NCBI RefSeq assembly: GCF_003595175.1
Contig: NZ_CP032419.1
Location: forward strand, 3,596,001 to 3,660,000
DNA from: Pseudomonas cavernae
GTDB lineage: Bacteria; Pseudomonadota; Gammaproteobacteria; Pseudomonadales; Pseudomonadaceae
Direction of reading: 5' to 3'
Length of the DNA: 64,000 bases
Both the position numbers and the translations under genes were made by a program. This document shows, piece by piece, positions 31,396-40,819 of the stretch. Every line of letters begins with the position of its first letter. Within the stretch, counting starts at the first letter, position 1. Under the pieces are notes generated by a model. That model saw nothing but the letters and a program-made list of their open reading frames with translations. It did not search any database and was not told the DNA's origin.

Positions 31396-32481
31396 TTAAG
31401 CCAAGGTCTGCAGCCGCACCTCCAACTCGGCGATACGCTCCTGCAGCGCCTGCAGTTGGGCGCGGCTGGCGCTGATGTCGTCGATCACGCTGATCAGGTG
31501 CTCGGGCGTGCCGTCCTGCGGGTTGCGCTGCAGCGAGGTCTTGACGTTGGCCCAGATGTAGCGGCCGTCCTGGCGGCGGAAGCGCTTCTCCATGGCGTAC
31601 ATGGCGATCTCGCCGGCCAGCAGGCGTTGCAGCTGCTGCAGGTTGGCGTCGAGATCGTCGGGGTGGGTGAGGTCCTGGAAGGTCAGGCCGGCCAGTTCCT
31701 CGGCGCCGTAGCCGAGCAGGTCGCACAGCGAGTCGTTGACCCGCAGCCAGCGGCCGTCGAGGCCGATATAGGCCATGGCGCCGCAGGCCAGCTCGAAGAT
31801 CGCGCGGAAGCGCTCCTCGCTCTTGCGCAAGGCGTCCTCGGCGGTCTTGCGCGCGGTGTTGTCCATGCTGATGCCGACCATCTTCACCGAGCGCCCGGCG
31901 CTGTCCTTGACCACCGTGGCGCGCGAGGAAATCCAGCGCAGCTCGCCGTCCGGGCGGAAGATGCGGAAGTCGAACTCGCAGCTCTCGCCGGCGGCGATGA
32001 CCTCGCGGTACATCGCCTCCATGGCGGCCACGTCCTCGGCCGGCAGGTGCGGCCAGAAGTCCTCGTTGCGCGTCACCGCCCAGCCGTACACGTCCTCGAC
32101 ATTGGCCGAGTAGGTGACCTCGTCGGTGATCAGGTTCCATTCCCAGGTGACGATCCGCGCGTTCTCCTGGGCCAGCTTCATGCGCGCTTCGCTTTCCATG
32201 ATCTCGGCGGTGTACTTGCGCCGCACGTCGGTCATCGGCAGCTCGACCACTTCGGTGGTCTGCACATCGCGCAGGGCTTCCTCGCCGTAGCGCAGCCAGA
32301 TCCAGTTGACCTTGAGGAAGCGCGCCAGCTTGCGCAGGTTGTCGTAGTCGATCTCGCCGCCGCGCGTCCATTTGTGCACGGCGGTGCGCGAGATGCCCAG
32401 CGCGGTGCCCACCGCCTGCAAGGTCAGCTTGTGGTGTTCGAGCAGTTCCTTGAGGCGGAAGGCGAAGCTGTTTTCCATCAT
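31396..32481 (-). CDS. XRE-type HTH protein with two PAS domains
   Basis: About 361 residues. A Cro/CI-type HTH lies at residues 1-65 (LKELLEHHKLTLQAVGTALGISRTAVHKWTRGG, split here by the reader as helices 1-3). A first PAS/PAC lies at about 95-215 (TWEWNLITDEVTYSANVEDVYGW) and a second at about 225-345 (GAMAYIGLDGRWLRVNDSLCDLLGY), with a short coiled C-terminus. There is no kinase, GGDEF or output domain other than the HTH, and no membrane segment. It looks like a one-component sensor-regulator. The start may instead be GTG at 32502. Confidence 0.8.
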   Translation of the reverse strand: MMENSFAFRLKELLEHHKLTLQAVGTALGISRTAVHKWTRGGEIDYDNLRKLARFLKVNWIWLRYGEEALRDVQTTEVVELPMTDVRRKYTAEIMESEARMKLAQENARIVTWEWNLITDEVTYSANVEDVYGWAVTRNEDFWPHLPAEDVAAMEAMYREVIAAGESCEFDFRIFRPDGELRWISSRATVVKDSAGRSVKMVGISMDNTARKTAEDALRKSEERFRAIFELACGAMAYIGLDGRWLRVNDSLCDLLGYGAEELAGLTFQDLTHPDDLDANLQQLQRLLAGEIAMYAMEKRFRRQDGRYIWANVKTSLQRNPQDGTPEHLISVIDDISASRAQLQALQERIAELEVRLQTLA

Positions 32482-32536
32482 GACGGTTCGATCCACTGAC
32501 ACGCTGAACTGGCCGGTTAGTATACCCGCGCGCCGG

Positions 32537-32825
32537 AACCGCGGCCCGCATCCGGGCTACGACCTGATTCGTAGGATGGGTTGAGCCTGCGATACCCATC
32601 GAACCGCCATGATGGGTATCGCTGCGCTCAACCCATCCTACCGACCTTCACCCCTCTCCCGTTTACGGGAGAGGGGCCGGGGAGAGGGTGAATCGGCCGG
32701 CGCCGACCTGAACGCCCGCCCCTCTCCCTAGACAGGGGCGAGGGAACAGAAGCACAGGCCGTAGGGTGGATGTCGCTGTTCACATCCACCGGCTTTTGCT
32801 GGAAAACGCTGCGCGGTTTTCCAGC
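32537..32825. repeat. Cluster of REP-like repeats
   Basis: No gene in this 289-bp gap. It holds a GCATCCGGGCTAC fragment (32548-32560), the palindrome GTAGGATGGGTTGAGC...GCTCAACCCATCCTAC (32571-32641), CTCTCCCGtttaCGGGAGAG near 32655 and CTCTCCC...CAGGGGCGAGGG near 32722-32750, a GTAGGGTGGATG...CATCCACC hairpin (32761-32790), and a stem GCTGGAAAACgctgcgcGGTTTTCCAGC (32798-32825) touching the cntB stop. Confidence 0.8.
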
Positions 32826-33797
32826 CTAGAGATCGAGCACCAGGCGCTCGCTGCGCGCGCGCGACACGCACAGCATCATGGTCTGCTGGGCGGCCTTCTC
32901 CTCATCGCTGAGGTACTGGTCGAAGTGCTCGGCCTCGCCTTCGAGGATGCGCGTCTCGCAGGTGCCGCAGACGCCCTCGCGGCACAGGCATTCGACCTGG
33001 GCGGCGTTGGTCTTCTCGATGGCCTGGAGAATGCTCATGCCCTCCTCCACCCGCAGTTCGCGCCCGGACTTGGCCAGCACCACGGTGAAGGCGCCGCCGC
33101 TTGCCGGGGTGGCGGCGAACTGCTCCCAGTGCACGCGGCGGTCGGCAATGCCCAGTAGCTTGGCCGTGGCGATCACCGCGTCGATCAGCGGCTTGGGCCC
33201 GCAGACATAGACATGCGCGTCGGCCGCCAGATTGCCGAGCAGGCCGGCCAGGTCGAGCTTGCGCTCGAGGCTGTCGATGTAGAACTGCGTGCGCGCGGCA
33301 TGCGGGCCGGCGTTCAGTTCGTCCTGGAAGGCGCCGTGCTCGGGGGCGCGGAAGGCGTAGTGCAGCTCGTAATCGGTGCCCTGTGCGCGCAGCTCGTGGA
33401 GCTGGGCGAGGAACGGGGTGATGCCGATGCCGCCGGCGATCAGCACGTGTTTGCCGGCCGCCGGGTCGAGGGCGAACAGGTTATTCGGGGTGGAGATGGT
33501 CAGCTCGCTGCCGACCTGCACCTCGCCATGCATGAACGCCGAGCCGCCCTTGGACTGTTCCTCCAGGCGCACGCCGATCTGGTACTCGCGGGTGTCGGCG
33601 GGGTCGCTCATCAGTGAATAGGCGTTGCTGAAGCGGCGCCCATCGGCGCCCTGCATCTGCACGATGATGTGGCTGCCGCCGGTGAAGCCCGGCAGCGCCT
33701 GACCGTCCTGACGCACGAGGGTGAAGCGCTTGATCAGGGGGGTTATCTGCTCGACCCCGGTCACCCGGGCGGCGATCATTTCATAGGAATTGGCCAT
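32826..33797 (-). CDS. cntB: Carnitine monooxygenase reductase subunit
   Basis: A 323-residue phthalate-dioxygenase-reductase-type protein: FMN domain with RFSNAYSLMSDP, NAD domain with AGGIGITPFLAQL and YVCGPKPLIDAV, and a C-terminal plant-type [2Fe-2S] ferredoxin with C-x4-C-x2-C (CLCREGVCGTCETRIL) and a final Cys in MMLCVSRA. It would pass electrons from NAD(P)H to the CntA oxygenase two genes upstream. Start MANSYEMIAARVTG at 33797. The assignment rests on CntA and the cluster; alone it could be a vanillate demethylase reductase. Confidence 0.85.
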   Translation of the reverse strand: MANSYEMIAARVTGVEQITPLIKRFTLVRQDGQALPGFTGGSHIIVQMQGADGRRFSNAYSLMSDPADTREYQIGVRLEEQSKGGSAFMHGEVQVGSELTISTPNNLFALDPAAGKHVLIAGGIGITPFLAQLHELRAQGTDYELHYAFRAPEHGAFQDELNAGPHAARTQFYIDSLERKLDLAGLLGNLAADAHVYVCGPKPLIDAVIATAKLLGIADRRVHWEQFAATPASGGAFTVVLAKSGRELRVEEGMSILQAIEKTNAAQVECLCREGVCGTCETRILEGEAEHFDQYLSDEEKAAQQTMMLCVSRARSERLVLDL

Positions 33798-33863
33798 CGC
33801 TAACCTCGTCTTCAGCAAGGAGCGGCAGCGACTGCCGCTCGGTAGATGCCCTGTTGCCCGTCG

Positions 33864-35312
33864 TTATACGGCGAGGCACAGGTATTTCATTTCCAGGTAA
33901 TCCTCGATGCCGTACTTGGAGCCCTCGCGGCCGAGGCCGGATTGCTTGACCCCGCCGAACGGCGCGACTTCGTTGGAGATCAGCCCGGTGTTGACGCCGA
34001 CCATGCCGTACTCCAGCGCCTCGGCGACCTTCCACACGCGGCCGATATCGCGGCTGTAGAAGTAGGCGGCGAGACCGTAGAGGGTGTCGTTGGCCAGGCG
34101 AATCACCTCGTCGTCGGAGGAGAAGCGCACCAGCGGCGCGACCGGGCCGAAGATTTCCTCGTCGAGCAGCTGCATGCCCGGCGCGATGCCGGCCAGCACG
34201 GTGGGCTCGAAGAAGTTTTCGCCTTCGGCGTGGCCGTTGCCGCCGACCAATACCTCGGCGCCCTTGGCCACCGCGTCGGCGATCAGGCTGCGCACCTTGG
34301 CCACCGCCTTGGCGCTGATCAACGGGCCGATCTCGCTGCCGCTGACGTTGCCGTGGCCGACCCGCAGCTCCTTGACCCGTGCGCTAAAGCGCTCGGCGAA
34401 GCGCTCATAGACCTTGTCGTGGACGTAGAAGCGGTTGACGCACACACAGGTCTGCCCGGCGTTGCGGTACTTGGCGACCAGTGCGCCTTCCACCGCGGCG
34501 TCGATGTCGGCGTCGTCGAAGACGATGAACGGCGCGTTGCCGCCCAGTTCCAGCGACACCTTCTTGATGGTCTCGGCGCACTGGCCCATCAGCAGACGGC
34601 CGACCGGGGTCGAGCCGGTGAAGCTGAGCTTGCGCACCTGCGGGTGGCCGGTCAGTTGCGCGCCGATCGCCACGGCGTCGCCGGTGACGATGTTGAGCAC
34701 CCCGGCCGGCACCCCGGCGCGCTGCGCCAGTTCGGCCAGGGCCAGGGCCGACAGCGGCGTCTCGTTGGCCGGCTTGACCACGATGCTGCAACCGGCGGCC
34801 AGGGCCGGGGCGACCTTGCGGGTGATCATCGCCGCCGGGAAATTCCACGGGGTGATCGCCGCGCACACGCCGATGCCCTGCTTGATCACCAGCAGGCGCT
34901 TGTCCGCCGCCGGGCTGGGGATGACGTCGCCGTACAGGCGCTTGCCTTCCTCGGCGAACCACTCGATGAAGGAGGCGGCATAGCGGATTTCGCCGACGGC
35001 CTCGTGCAACGGCTTGCCCTGCTCGCGGGTCATCAGCAGGGCCAGGTCGTTCTCGTGTTCGAGCATCAGCTCGTACCAGCGGCGCAGGATCTGCGCGCGT
35101 TCCTTGGCGGTGCGCGCGCGCCAGGCCGGCAGCGCGGCGTCGGCGGCCTCGATGGCACGCGCCGCCTCGGCGCCGCCCATCAGCGGCACGCGGGCGAGCA
35201 GTTCGCCGCTGGCCGGGTCGGTCACGTCCACCGTGCGGCCGTTGTCGGCATCGCACCAGGTGCCGGCGATGTAGGCCTGTTGGCGCAGCAGTTGGGGATC
35301 TTTCAGATTCAC
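33864..35312 (-). CDS. NAD(P)-dependent semialdehyde dehydrogenase (carnitine cluster)
   Basis: A 482-residue aldehyde dehydrogenase close to succinate-semialdehyde dehydrogenase. Catalytic Cys is in NAGQTCVCVNRFYV near residue 288, the general base Glu in SLELGGNAPF near 254, and the cofactor motif FTGSTPVGRLL near 232. In carnitine clusters this enzyme is thought to oxidise malic semialdehyde, the other product of CntAB, to malate. The start is GTG (MNLKDPQLLRQQ) with AGAGGAA upstream. Confidence 0.88.
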   Translation of the reverse strand: MNLKDPQLLRQQAYIAGTWCDADNGRTVDVTDPASGELLARVPLMGGAEAARAIEAADAALPAWRARTAKERAQILRRWYELMLEHENDLALLMTREQGKPLHEAVGEIRYAASFIEWFAEEGKRLYGDVIPSPAADKRLLVIKQGIGVCAAITPWNFPAAMITRKVAPALAAGCSIVVKPANETPLSALALAELAQRAGVPAGVLNIVTGDAVAIGAQLTGHPQVRKLSFTGSTPVGRLLMGQCAETIKKVSLELGGNAPFIVFDDADIDAAVEGALVAKYRNAGQTCVCVNRFYVHDKVYERFAERFSARVKELRVGHGNVSGSEIGPLISAKAVAKVRSLIADAVAKGAEVLVGGNGHAEGENFFEPTVLAGIAPGMQLLDEEIFGPVAPLVRFSSDDEVIRLANDTLYGLAAYFYSRDIGRVWKVAEALEYGMVGVNTGLISNEVAPFGGVKQSGLGREGSKYGIEDYLEMKYLCLAV

Positions 35313-35370
35313 GCAAGAATTCCTCTTGTTATCCGGGCCGCCGACGCGAAGGTGTCGGCGGCCGATGCAC

Positions 35371-36492
35371 TCAGCGGTCCAGGTGGGCCACGGCGATCAG
35401 GTTGTGGAAGTGGGCGATGCCGTGCTCGCTCATGCCGCTGCGCTGCCGGTCGGCCATGATCCGGCCCTGGCCGCGGTAGCCGCGGGACTTCAGGCCCTTC
35501 TGCACGCTCTCCACCAGGCGCAGGTCTTCCGGGCGGAACACGTCGCGGTACCACTCGATCAGCGCCTGCTGCTCGGGGGTGATGTCCTTGTTGAGGAAGT
35601 AGATGTCGTAGTGCTGCAGGGTGGTTTCCGCATCGACCGGGAACTCGTAGATCACGGTCATGAAGTTGCCGCCTGGCGGCACGTTGAACATGGTGCACGG
35701 CCAGGCCCAGAAACCGCTGAACGAGGCGTCCTTGATCGACTCGTCGAACTTGAAGGACTTCTCCGAAGGCTTGGCCAGGCCGTACTGCAGCGACCAGTTG
35801 CCGTGCAGGGTGTGGCTGTACTGGCCGACGTCCACCGAATCGGCGAAGCCCGGGTGCGCCGGGGCGCAGTGGTAGCACTCCATGTAGTTGTCGACGATCG
35901 ACTTCCAGTTGGCCGGGGTCTCGGTGACGAAACGCGCCGCCAGGTGCAGGTCGTCGATCACCGCGCAGGCCTGGCGCATGCGCGCCTGCAGGCCGGGCAG
36001 CTGCTCCTCGACCGGGCCAGCGTCCGGGTTCATGTTGATGAAGATGAAGCCGGCGTACTCCTCAACCTTGAGCTGCACCAGGCTGGAGTTGTCCTTGTCG
36101 AAGTTGGCCACGTTGTCGCAGTTGCGCGCGTGGGCCAGCTCGCCGTCGAGCTTGAAGGTCCAGGCGTGGTACGGGCAGGTGATCACGTTCTTGGCCTTGC
36201 CGCTGCCCTGCAGCAGCTGGTGGCCGCGGTGCGGGCAGACGTTGTAGAAGGCCCGCAGCACGCCGTCGCGGCCGCGCACGACGATGATGCTTTCGCCTAT
36301 CACTTCGCGGGTGATGTAGTCGTTGCTCTCCGCCACTTCGCTGCGGTGGCCGAGGCAGATCCAGCTGTTGGCGAAGATCTTGTCCTGCTCGTATTCGAAC
36401 ACTTCCGGCCGGGTGTAGAAGTTGGCCGGAATGGTGTAGGCCTCGTCGGCGCTGGCGCAGAAGTCGGCTGGGAGGCGTTGGATGTCGTTCAT
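35371..36492 (-). CDS. cntA: Carnitine monooxygenase oxygenase subunit (Rieske)
   Basis: A 373-residue Rieske oxygenase that splits L-carnitine to trimethylamine and malic semialdehyde. The Rieske ligands are C86, H88, C106 and H109 (CPHRGH, CPYHAW). The mononuclear iron segment is DNYMECYHCAPAHPG with H208 and H213. The bridging residue is Glu205 where most Rieske oxygenases have Asp, a hallmark of CntA/YeaW. The C-terminal SEHGIAHFHNL also matches the family. ATG 36492 has GGAG at 8 bases. Confidence 0.93.
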   Translation of the reverse strand: MNDIQRLPADFCASADEAYTIPANFYTRPEVFEYEQDKIFANSWICLGHRSEVAESNDYITREVIGESIIVVRGRDGVLRAFYNVCPHRGHQLLQGSGKAKNVITCPYHAWTFKLDGELAHARNCDNVANFDKDNSSLVQLKVEEYAGFIFINMNPDAGPVEEQLPGLQARMRQACAVIDDLHLAARFVTETPANWKSIVDNYMECYHCAPAHPGFADSVDVGQYSHTLHGNWSLQYGLAKPSEKSFKFDESIKDASFSGFWAWPCTMFNVPPGGNFMTVIYEFPVDAETTLQHYDIYFLNKDITPEQQALIEWYRDVFRPEDLRLVESVQKGLKSRGYRGQGRIMADRQRSGMSEHGIAHFHNLIAVAHLDR

Positions 36493-36561
36493 CTGGTTTT
36501 CTCCAGGCAAGGGGATGGCCGGCGACCTGGGCTTGGCCATCTCACGGGTTGATCTGTGATT

Positions 36562-36589
36562 ACTGGTTTACACGTATCTATCAGTTAAC
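36562..36589. promoter_or_regulatory. Possible operator upstream of cntA
   Basis: ACTGGTTTAC (36562-36571) and CAGTTAAC (36582-36589) lie 70-100 bases before cntA. Closely related GGTTTACC, ATTGGTTAAC and GTTAAC elements lie upstream of the transporter gene at 38381-38419, and AACCAGT near 39768 before the dehydrogenase. Shared control by the LysR protein at 39829 is an inference. Confidence 0.4.
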
Positions 36590-36655
36590 AAATCGGGCAA
36601 AAAAAATCCCGCGGCACGCCCCTCCTGCCGCTCGGCAGTCGGGGCTTTTCCGGGT

Positions 36656-38290
36656 TTACTCCACCGCGGCGACCGCACCTTGGCGCTCAGCGGTCGGGCG
36701 GACCAACTTTTCCTGGTAGGACGGCACCTCGAGTTCCTCATCCAAGGCACGCAAGGCCGCCTCTTCCTCGATCAGGTGCGCGGGCATGCTGGCGTAGTCC
36801 TCGAGCATCCATTTGAGGAAGCCGTAGATCTTCACCAGCAGGATCGCCATGAAGGGGATCGCGGTGAGCACCACGGCGGTCTTCATGGTCGGCAGCGAGG
36901 CGTCGGCGAACAGCATGGCCAGCGGCACCAGGGTCAGGGTCACGCACCAGAACAGGCGCAGGTTCGGAGTCGGGTCCTGGCCTTCCTGCAGGTTGCGGGT
37001 GCTGGTGGCGGCCACCGCGTAGGCCGCGGCGTCCATGTGCGAGGCGCAGAACACCGCCATGATGAACAGGTACACGGCGAGGAACACCTTGCCCAGCGGC
37101 AGCGAACTGAGGATCAGCTCCACCGCGGTTTCACCGCCCTGTTCGGCGAGGATCTTCGGCACGTCGATGGCGCCGGTGATGAACTGGTGCATGCCGTAGC
37201 TCTCCAGCGCGCCGAAGAAGAACCAGCAGCCGACGCTACCGCCGAGCAGCAGCGCGGCGACCACTTCCTTGATCTTGCGACCCTTGGACACGCGGGTGAC
37301 GAACATCGCCACGCCCGGCGCGTAGGACACCCACCACAGCCAGTAGAACACCGTCCAGTTGCGGGTGAAGGCACCATCGCCGGCCGGATCGGTGAACAGG
37401 CTCATGTGCACATAGTTCTGGATCATCAGGCCGATGGCGTTGGCGGTGTTGTTGAGGGTGAACTGGGTCGGCCCGACCACGAACACCACCCCGGCGAAGA
37501 TCAGCGCGCCGACGCAGACCATCTTGCTCAGACGCTGCAGGCCGCCGTCGATGCCGATGTAGGAACTCAGCGAGAACAGCACCGCGACCGCGCCGATCAC
37601 GATCAACTCGGTGGTGAAGGTATCCGGCATGCCGGTGAGACTGGCCAGGCCGCGGGTCAGGGTCGAGGCGGTCAGCGCCAGGGACACGGTCAGCGCGCCC
37701 ATCATGGTCAGCAGGAAGATCAGGTCGACCGTGCGGCCGACCGGGCCGGTGGCCTTGAAGCCGGTCACCGCCTCGACGATCGAGGCCAGGTTGAGGCCGC
37801 TCTTCTTGCGCACGTGGAAGTGGTAGGCCATCGCCAGCGACGCCAGGGCGTAGATCGACCAGGCGCTGATGCCCCAGTGGAAGAACGAGTAGCTGATGCT
37901 GTATTCCAGCGCCTCGCGCGAGCCGACGGCGATGTTCAGGCCAGGGGTCTGGTAGTAGTAGGCCCACTCCATCACCCCCCAGTAGAGGGTCGAGGAGCCC
38001 ATGCCGGCGCAGATGAACATGAACACCCAGGTCATGTTCGAGTATTCCGGCTTGCCGCTACCGAGGCGGATGTTGCCGTACTTGCTGAAGGCCAGGTACA
38101 GCACGGTCAGCGCGCAGCCGAACACGAACAACTGGATGGTGGTGCCGAAGGTGCGGGTAGCCAGTTCGAACAGCTGGTTGGCGGTGTGTTCGGCCTGTGC
38201 GGGGAAGACCGCCAGGCCGATAACGGTGAGCAGCACGGCAATCAGGCTCAGCGATATCAAGAACACATCTTTTTTATTGTTGTTGAGCAT
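36656..38290 (-). CDS. BCCT-family transporter, likely for carnitine/betaine
   Basis: A 544-residue transporter with about 12 membrane helices. The BCCT signature region is [21 protein letters not shown] near residue 95-115, and the tryptophan-rich segment [28 protein letters not shown] is near 310-340 (quoted here in two parts by position: [10 protein letters not shown] at about 310). Glycine/betaine/carnitine uptake is the family role and the carnitine cluster gives the substrate. Start [10 protein letters not shown] at 38290 has AGGAG at 6 bases; a Met codon just before it is too close. Confidence 0.88.
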   Translation of the reverse strand: MLNNNKKDVFLISLSLIAVLLTVIGLAVFPAQAEHTANQLFELATRTFGTTIQLFVFGCALTVLYLAFSKYGNIRLGSGKPEYSNMTWVFMFICAGMGSSTLYWGVMEWAYYYQTPGLNIAVGSREALEYSISYSFFHWGISAWSIYALASLAMAYHFHVRKKSGLNLASIVEAVTGFKATGPVGRTVDLIFLLTMMGALTVSLALTASTLTRGLASLTGMPDTFTTELIVIGAVAVLFSLSSYIGIDGGLQRLSKMVCVGALIFAGVVFVVGPTQFTLNNTANAIGLMIQNYVHMSLFTDPAGDGAFTRNWTVFYWLWWVSYAPGVAMFVTRVSKGRKIKEVVAALLLGGSVGCWFFFGALESYGMHQFITGAIDVPKILAEQGGETAVELILSSLPLGKVFLAVYLFIMAVFCASHMDAAAYAVAATSTRNLQEGQDPTPNLRLFWCVTLTLVPLAMLFADASLPTMKTAVVLTAIPFMAILLVKIYGFLKWMLEDYASMPAHLIEEEAALRALDEELEVPSYQEKLVRPTAERQGAVAAVE

Positions 38291-38380
38291 CATCGTCTCC
38301 TGAGGAGAGTGGGATTTTCCCGGCCGGGCCAAGACCCGAAGCCGGAGCACGCAAAGCTCCTGGGGTTTTGCAGTTTCAAT

Positions 38381-38419
38381 CTGTTAACTTATGGTTTACC
38401 AAAACCCATTGGTTAACAG
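38381..38419. promoter_or_regulatory. Palindromic operator candidate upstream of the BCCT gene
   Basis: The outer arms CTGTTAAC (38381-38388) and GTTAACAG (38412-38419) are perfect inverted repeats, and inside lie GGTTTACC and AAAACC. It is 90-130 bases before the transporter ATG. The rest of the 347-bp gap contains no gene, only a CTCTCCC hairpin near 38606-38631 close to the next gene's stop. Confidence 0.5.
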
Positions 38420-38637
38420 TGTGCTCGCAAAAAAACCGCTGCGCAATAGATTGTCCGACAATCGGTCCATTGCGCTCCTGCCTCCTTGCCTGTAGATGGC
38501 TCAGCGGAAAAAAGGCCACTCCGGTGGGGTACCGAGAGTGGCGAAATCCCGCATTGCACAACACCATTTCCCTGGTGCCGCCGCCCTCCCTGGCTGCGGC
38601 GATACTCTCCCTCTCCCACTTGCGGGAGAGGTAACGC

Positions 38638-39717
38638 TTACAACGCCGCGGCGATGGCCTTGCCAACTTCCTGGGTCGAAGCAGTGCCGCCCAGGTCGCG
38701 GGTTTTCGGCCCTGTGGCGATGACCGCCTCCATGGCGCGCAGGATGCCGTCGTGGGCGGCGCGGTAGCGCTCGTCGCCCTGGCCGAGGAAGTCCAGCATC
38801 AGCGCGCCGGACCAGATCATGGCGATCGGGTTGGCGATGTTCTGCCCGTAGATGTCCGGCGCCGAACCGTGCACCGGCTCGAACAACGAGGGGAAGGTGC
38901 GCTCCGGGTTGAGGTTGGCCGACGGCGCGATGCCGATGGTGCCGGCGCAGGCCGGACCGAGGTCGGAGAGGATGTCGCCGAACAGGTTGGAGGCCACCAC
39001 CACGTCGAAACGATTCGGCTGCAGCACGAAGCGCGCGCAGAGGATGTCGATGTGCTGCTTGTCCCACTTGATCTCGGGATAGTTGGCCGCCATCGCCGCG
39101 ACCCGCTCGTCCCAGTAGGGCATGCTCACCGCCATGCCGTTGGACTTGGTCGCCGCGGTCAGCTGCTTGCGCTCGCGGGTCTGCGCCAGGTCGAAGGCGT
39201 ACTTGAGGATGCGGTCGACGCCACGGCGGGTGAACACCGATTCCTGCAGCACGAATTCGTGCTCGGTGCCTTCGAACATGCGCCCGCCGAGCGAGGAATA
39301 TTCGCCCTCGGTGTTCTCGCGGATCACCACGAAGTCGATGTCGCCCGGCTCGCGCCCGGCCAGCGGACAGGGCACGCCGGGGAACAGGCGTACCGGACGG
39401 ATGTTCACGTACTGGTCGAAGTCGCGGCGGAACTTCAGCAGCGAGCCCCACAGGGAAATATGGTCGGGCACCTTGTCCGGCCAGCCGACGGCGCCGAAGT
39501 AGATGGCGTCGAAGCCTTGCAGCTGGGCGAACCAGTCGTCCGGCATCATCTGCCCGTGCTGGGCGTAATAATCGCAGCTGGCCCACTCGAAGGTTTCGAT
39601 GGCCAGGTCCAGCTGCCATTTCTGCGCCGCGGCCTGGACCACGCGCAGGCCCTCGGGGAGTACTTCGTTACCGATGCCGTCGCCGGGGATCGCGGCGATC
39701 TTGAATGTCTTGCTCAT
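38638..39717 (-). CDS. Tartrate dehydrogenase / D-malate dehydrogenase (decarboxylating)
   Basis: A 359-residue member of the isopropylmalate/isocitrate dehydrogenase family. IPGDGIGNEVLPEGLRV is the N-terminal motif, RENTEGEYSSLGGR the substrate loop, KSNGM the catalytic Lys region, and NLFGDILSDLGPACAGTIGIAPSANL (around 245-270) the metal and NAD sites. Members act on D-malate, tartrate or isopropylmalate. In carnitine clusters this gene likely processes malate to pyruvate. ATG 39717. Confidence 0.88.
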   Translation of the reverse strand: MSKTFKIAAIPGDGIGNEVLPEGLRVVQAAAQKWQLDLAIETFEWASCDYYAQHGQMMPDDWFAQLQGFDAIYFGAVGWPDKVPDHISLWGSLLKFRRDFDQYVNIRPVRLFPGVPCPLAGREPGDIDFVVIRENTEGEYSSLGGRMFEGTEHEFVLQESVFTRRGVDRILKYAFDLAQTRERKQLTAATKSNGMAVSMPYWDERVAAMAANYPEIKWDKQHIDILCARFVLQPNRFDVVVASNLFGDILSDLGPACAGTIGIAPSANLNPERTFPSLFEPVHGSAPDIYGQNIANPIAMIWSGALMLDFLGQGDERYRAAHDGILRAMEAVIATGPKTRDLGGTASTQEVGKAIAAAL

Positions 39718-39828
39718 AGGGGTCGCGCTCTTGCGGGTGAAGAATCAGAGTGCGAGCCATGCTATAACCAGTCAGATAAAAGATAATTCCATGATTTATT
39801 GATTGATAAGACACGAATCGTGAACAGT

Positions 39829-40743
39829 ATGCCGAACCTTGAAGACCTCCGCGTCTTCGTCCTCGTCGCCCGCCGCTCCAGCTTCGCCGCCGCCGCCGCC
39901 GAGCTGGGCACCTCGCCCGCCTTCGTCAGCAAGCGCATCCGCCTGCTCGAGGACAACCTCGGCGTGCGCCTGCTGCACCGCACCACCCGGCGGGTGGCGG
40001 TGACCGAGGACGGCGAGCGGGTCTACCACTGGGCCCAGCACATCTTCGATGCGGTGGAACGGATGAGCGACGAGGTCTCGGCGCTGCACCAGGAGCCGCG
40101 CGGGCAGTTGCGCATCGTCAGCAGCTTCGGCCTCGGCCGTCAGCATGTGGCGCCGGCGCTGTCGGAGCTGTCGGCGCGCTACCCGCAACTGGATATCCGC
40201 TTCGACGTCTACGACCGCCTGGTCGACCTGATCGACGAGGGCTTCGACCTCGACATCCGCATCGGCGACAACATCGCCCCCAACCTGATCGCCAAGCCGC
40301 TGGCGGAGAACCGCCGCATCCTCTGCGCCGCGCCCGACTACCTGGCGCGCCGCGGCGAGCCGCGCAGCCTCGCCGAGTTGGCCGGCCACGACTGCCTGGT
40401 GATCAAGGAGCGCGACCACCCCTTCGGCCTCTGGCGCCTGCAGGGCCCGGCCGGCGAGGAAAGCGTCAAGGTCACCGGGCCGCTGTCGGCCAACCACGGC
40501 GAGGTGGTGCACCAGTGGTGCGTGGACGGCCGCGGCGTCCTGCTGCGCTCGCACTGGGACGTGCGCGACAGCCTGGCCAGCGGCAAGCTGGTGCAGATCC
40601 TCCCCGACTACCAGCAGCCGGCCAACATCTGGGCGGTGTACGCCGCGCCGCTGGCCAGCTCGGCGAAGATCCGCGTCACCGTGGAGTTCTTCCGCCAGTA
40701 CTTCGCCGAGCGCTATGGCGCGCTGAACGGCGACGCTTCATAG
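39829..40743 (+). CDS. LysR-family regulator of the carnitine cluster
   Basis: A 304-residue LTTR from the chosen ATG. The winged HTH is in residues 3-60 (LEDLRVFVLVARRSSFAAAAAELGTSPAFVSKRI region), followed by a substrate-binding domain resembling DmlR/TtuA-type regulators. It is divergent from the dehydrogenase gene, the usual position of an LTTR controlling its neighbours. In-frame GTG (39820) and TTG (39799) starts upstream are possible. Its TAG stop is the first three bases of a repeat. Confidence 0.85.
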   Translation: MPNLEDLRVFVLVARRSSFAAAAAELGTSPAFVSKRIRLLEDNLGVRLLHRTTRRVAVTEDGERVYHWAQHIFDAVERMSDEVSALHQEPRGQLRIVSSFGLGRQHVAPALSELSARYPQLDIRFDVYDRLVDLIDEGFDLDIRIGDNIAPNLIAKPLAENRRILCAAPDYLARRGEPRSLAELAGHDCLVIKERDHPFGLWRLQGPAGEESVKVTGPLSANHGEVVHQWCVDGRGVLLRSHWDVRDSLASGKLVQILPDYQQPANIWAVYAAPLASSAKIRVTVEFFRQYFAERYGALNGDAS

Positions 40744-40798
40744 CCCGGGTGCAATCCGGGGTAGTCGCAGCGCAATTTCCCGGATTGCATCCGGGCTA
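40741..40798. repeat. REP-like palindrome, TAGCCCGGGTGCAATCC family
   Basis: TAGCCCGGGTGCAATCCGGG at the left is the complement of CCGGATTGCATCCGGGCTA at the right. The left TAG is the stop codon of the LysR gene. Confidence 0.85.
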
Positions 40799-40819
40799 CA
40801 GGCTGAACGGCGACGCCCC

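Noticed and set aside
32826..36492. Vanillate or choline/betaine demethylase system
   Set aside because: The reductase alone would allow it, but the oxygenase has the CntA-specific Glu205 and family C-terminus.
36597..36655. Rho-independent terminator after the BCCT gene
   Set aside because: A stem exists (GCCCC...GGGGC) and so does a T-run on the minus strand, but about ten bases separate them; support is too weak.
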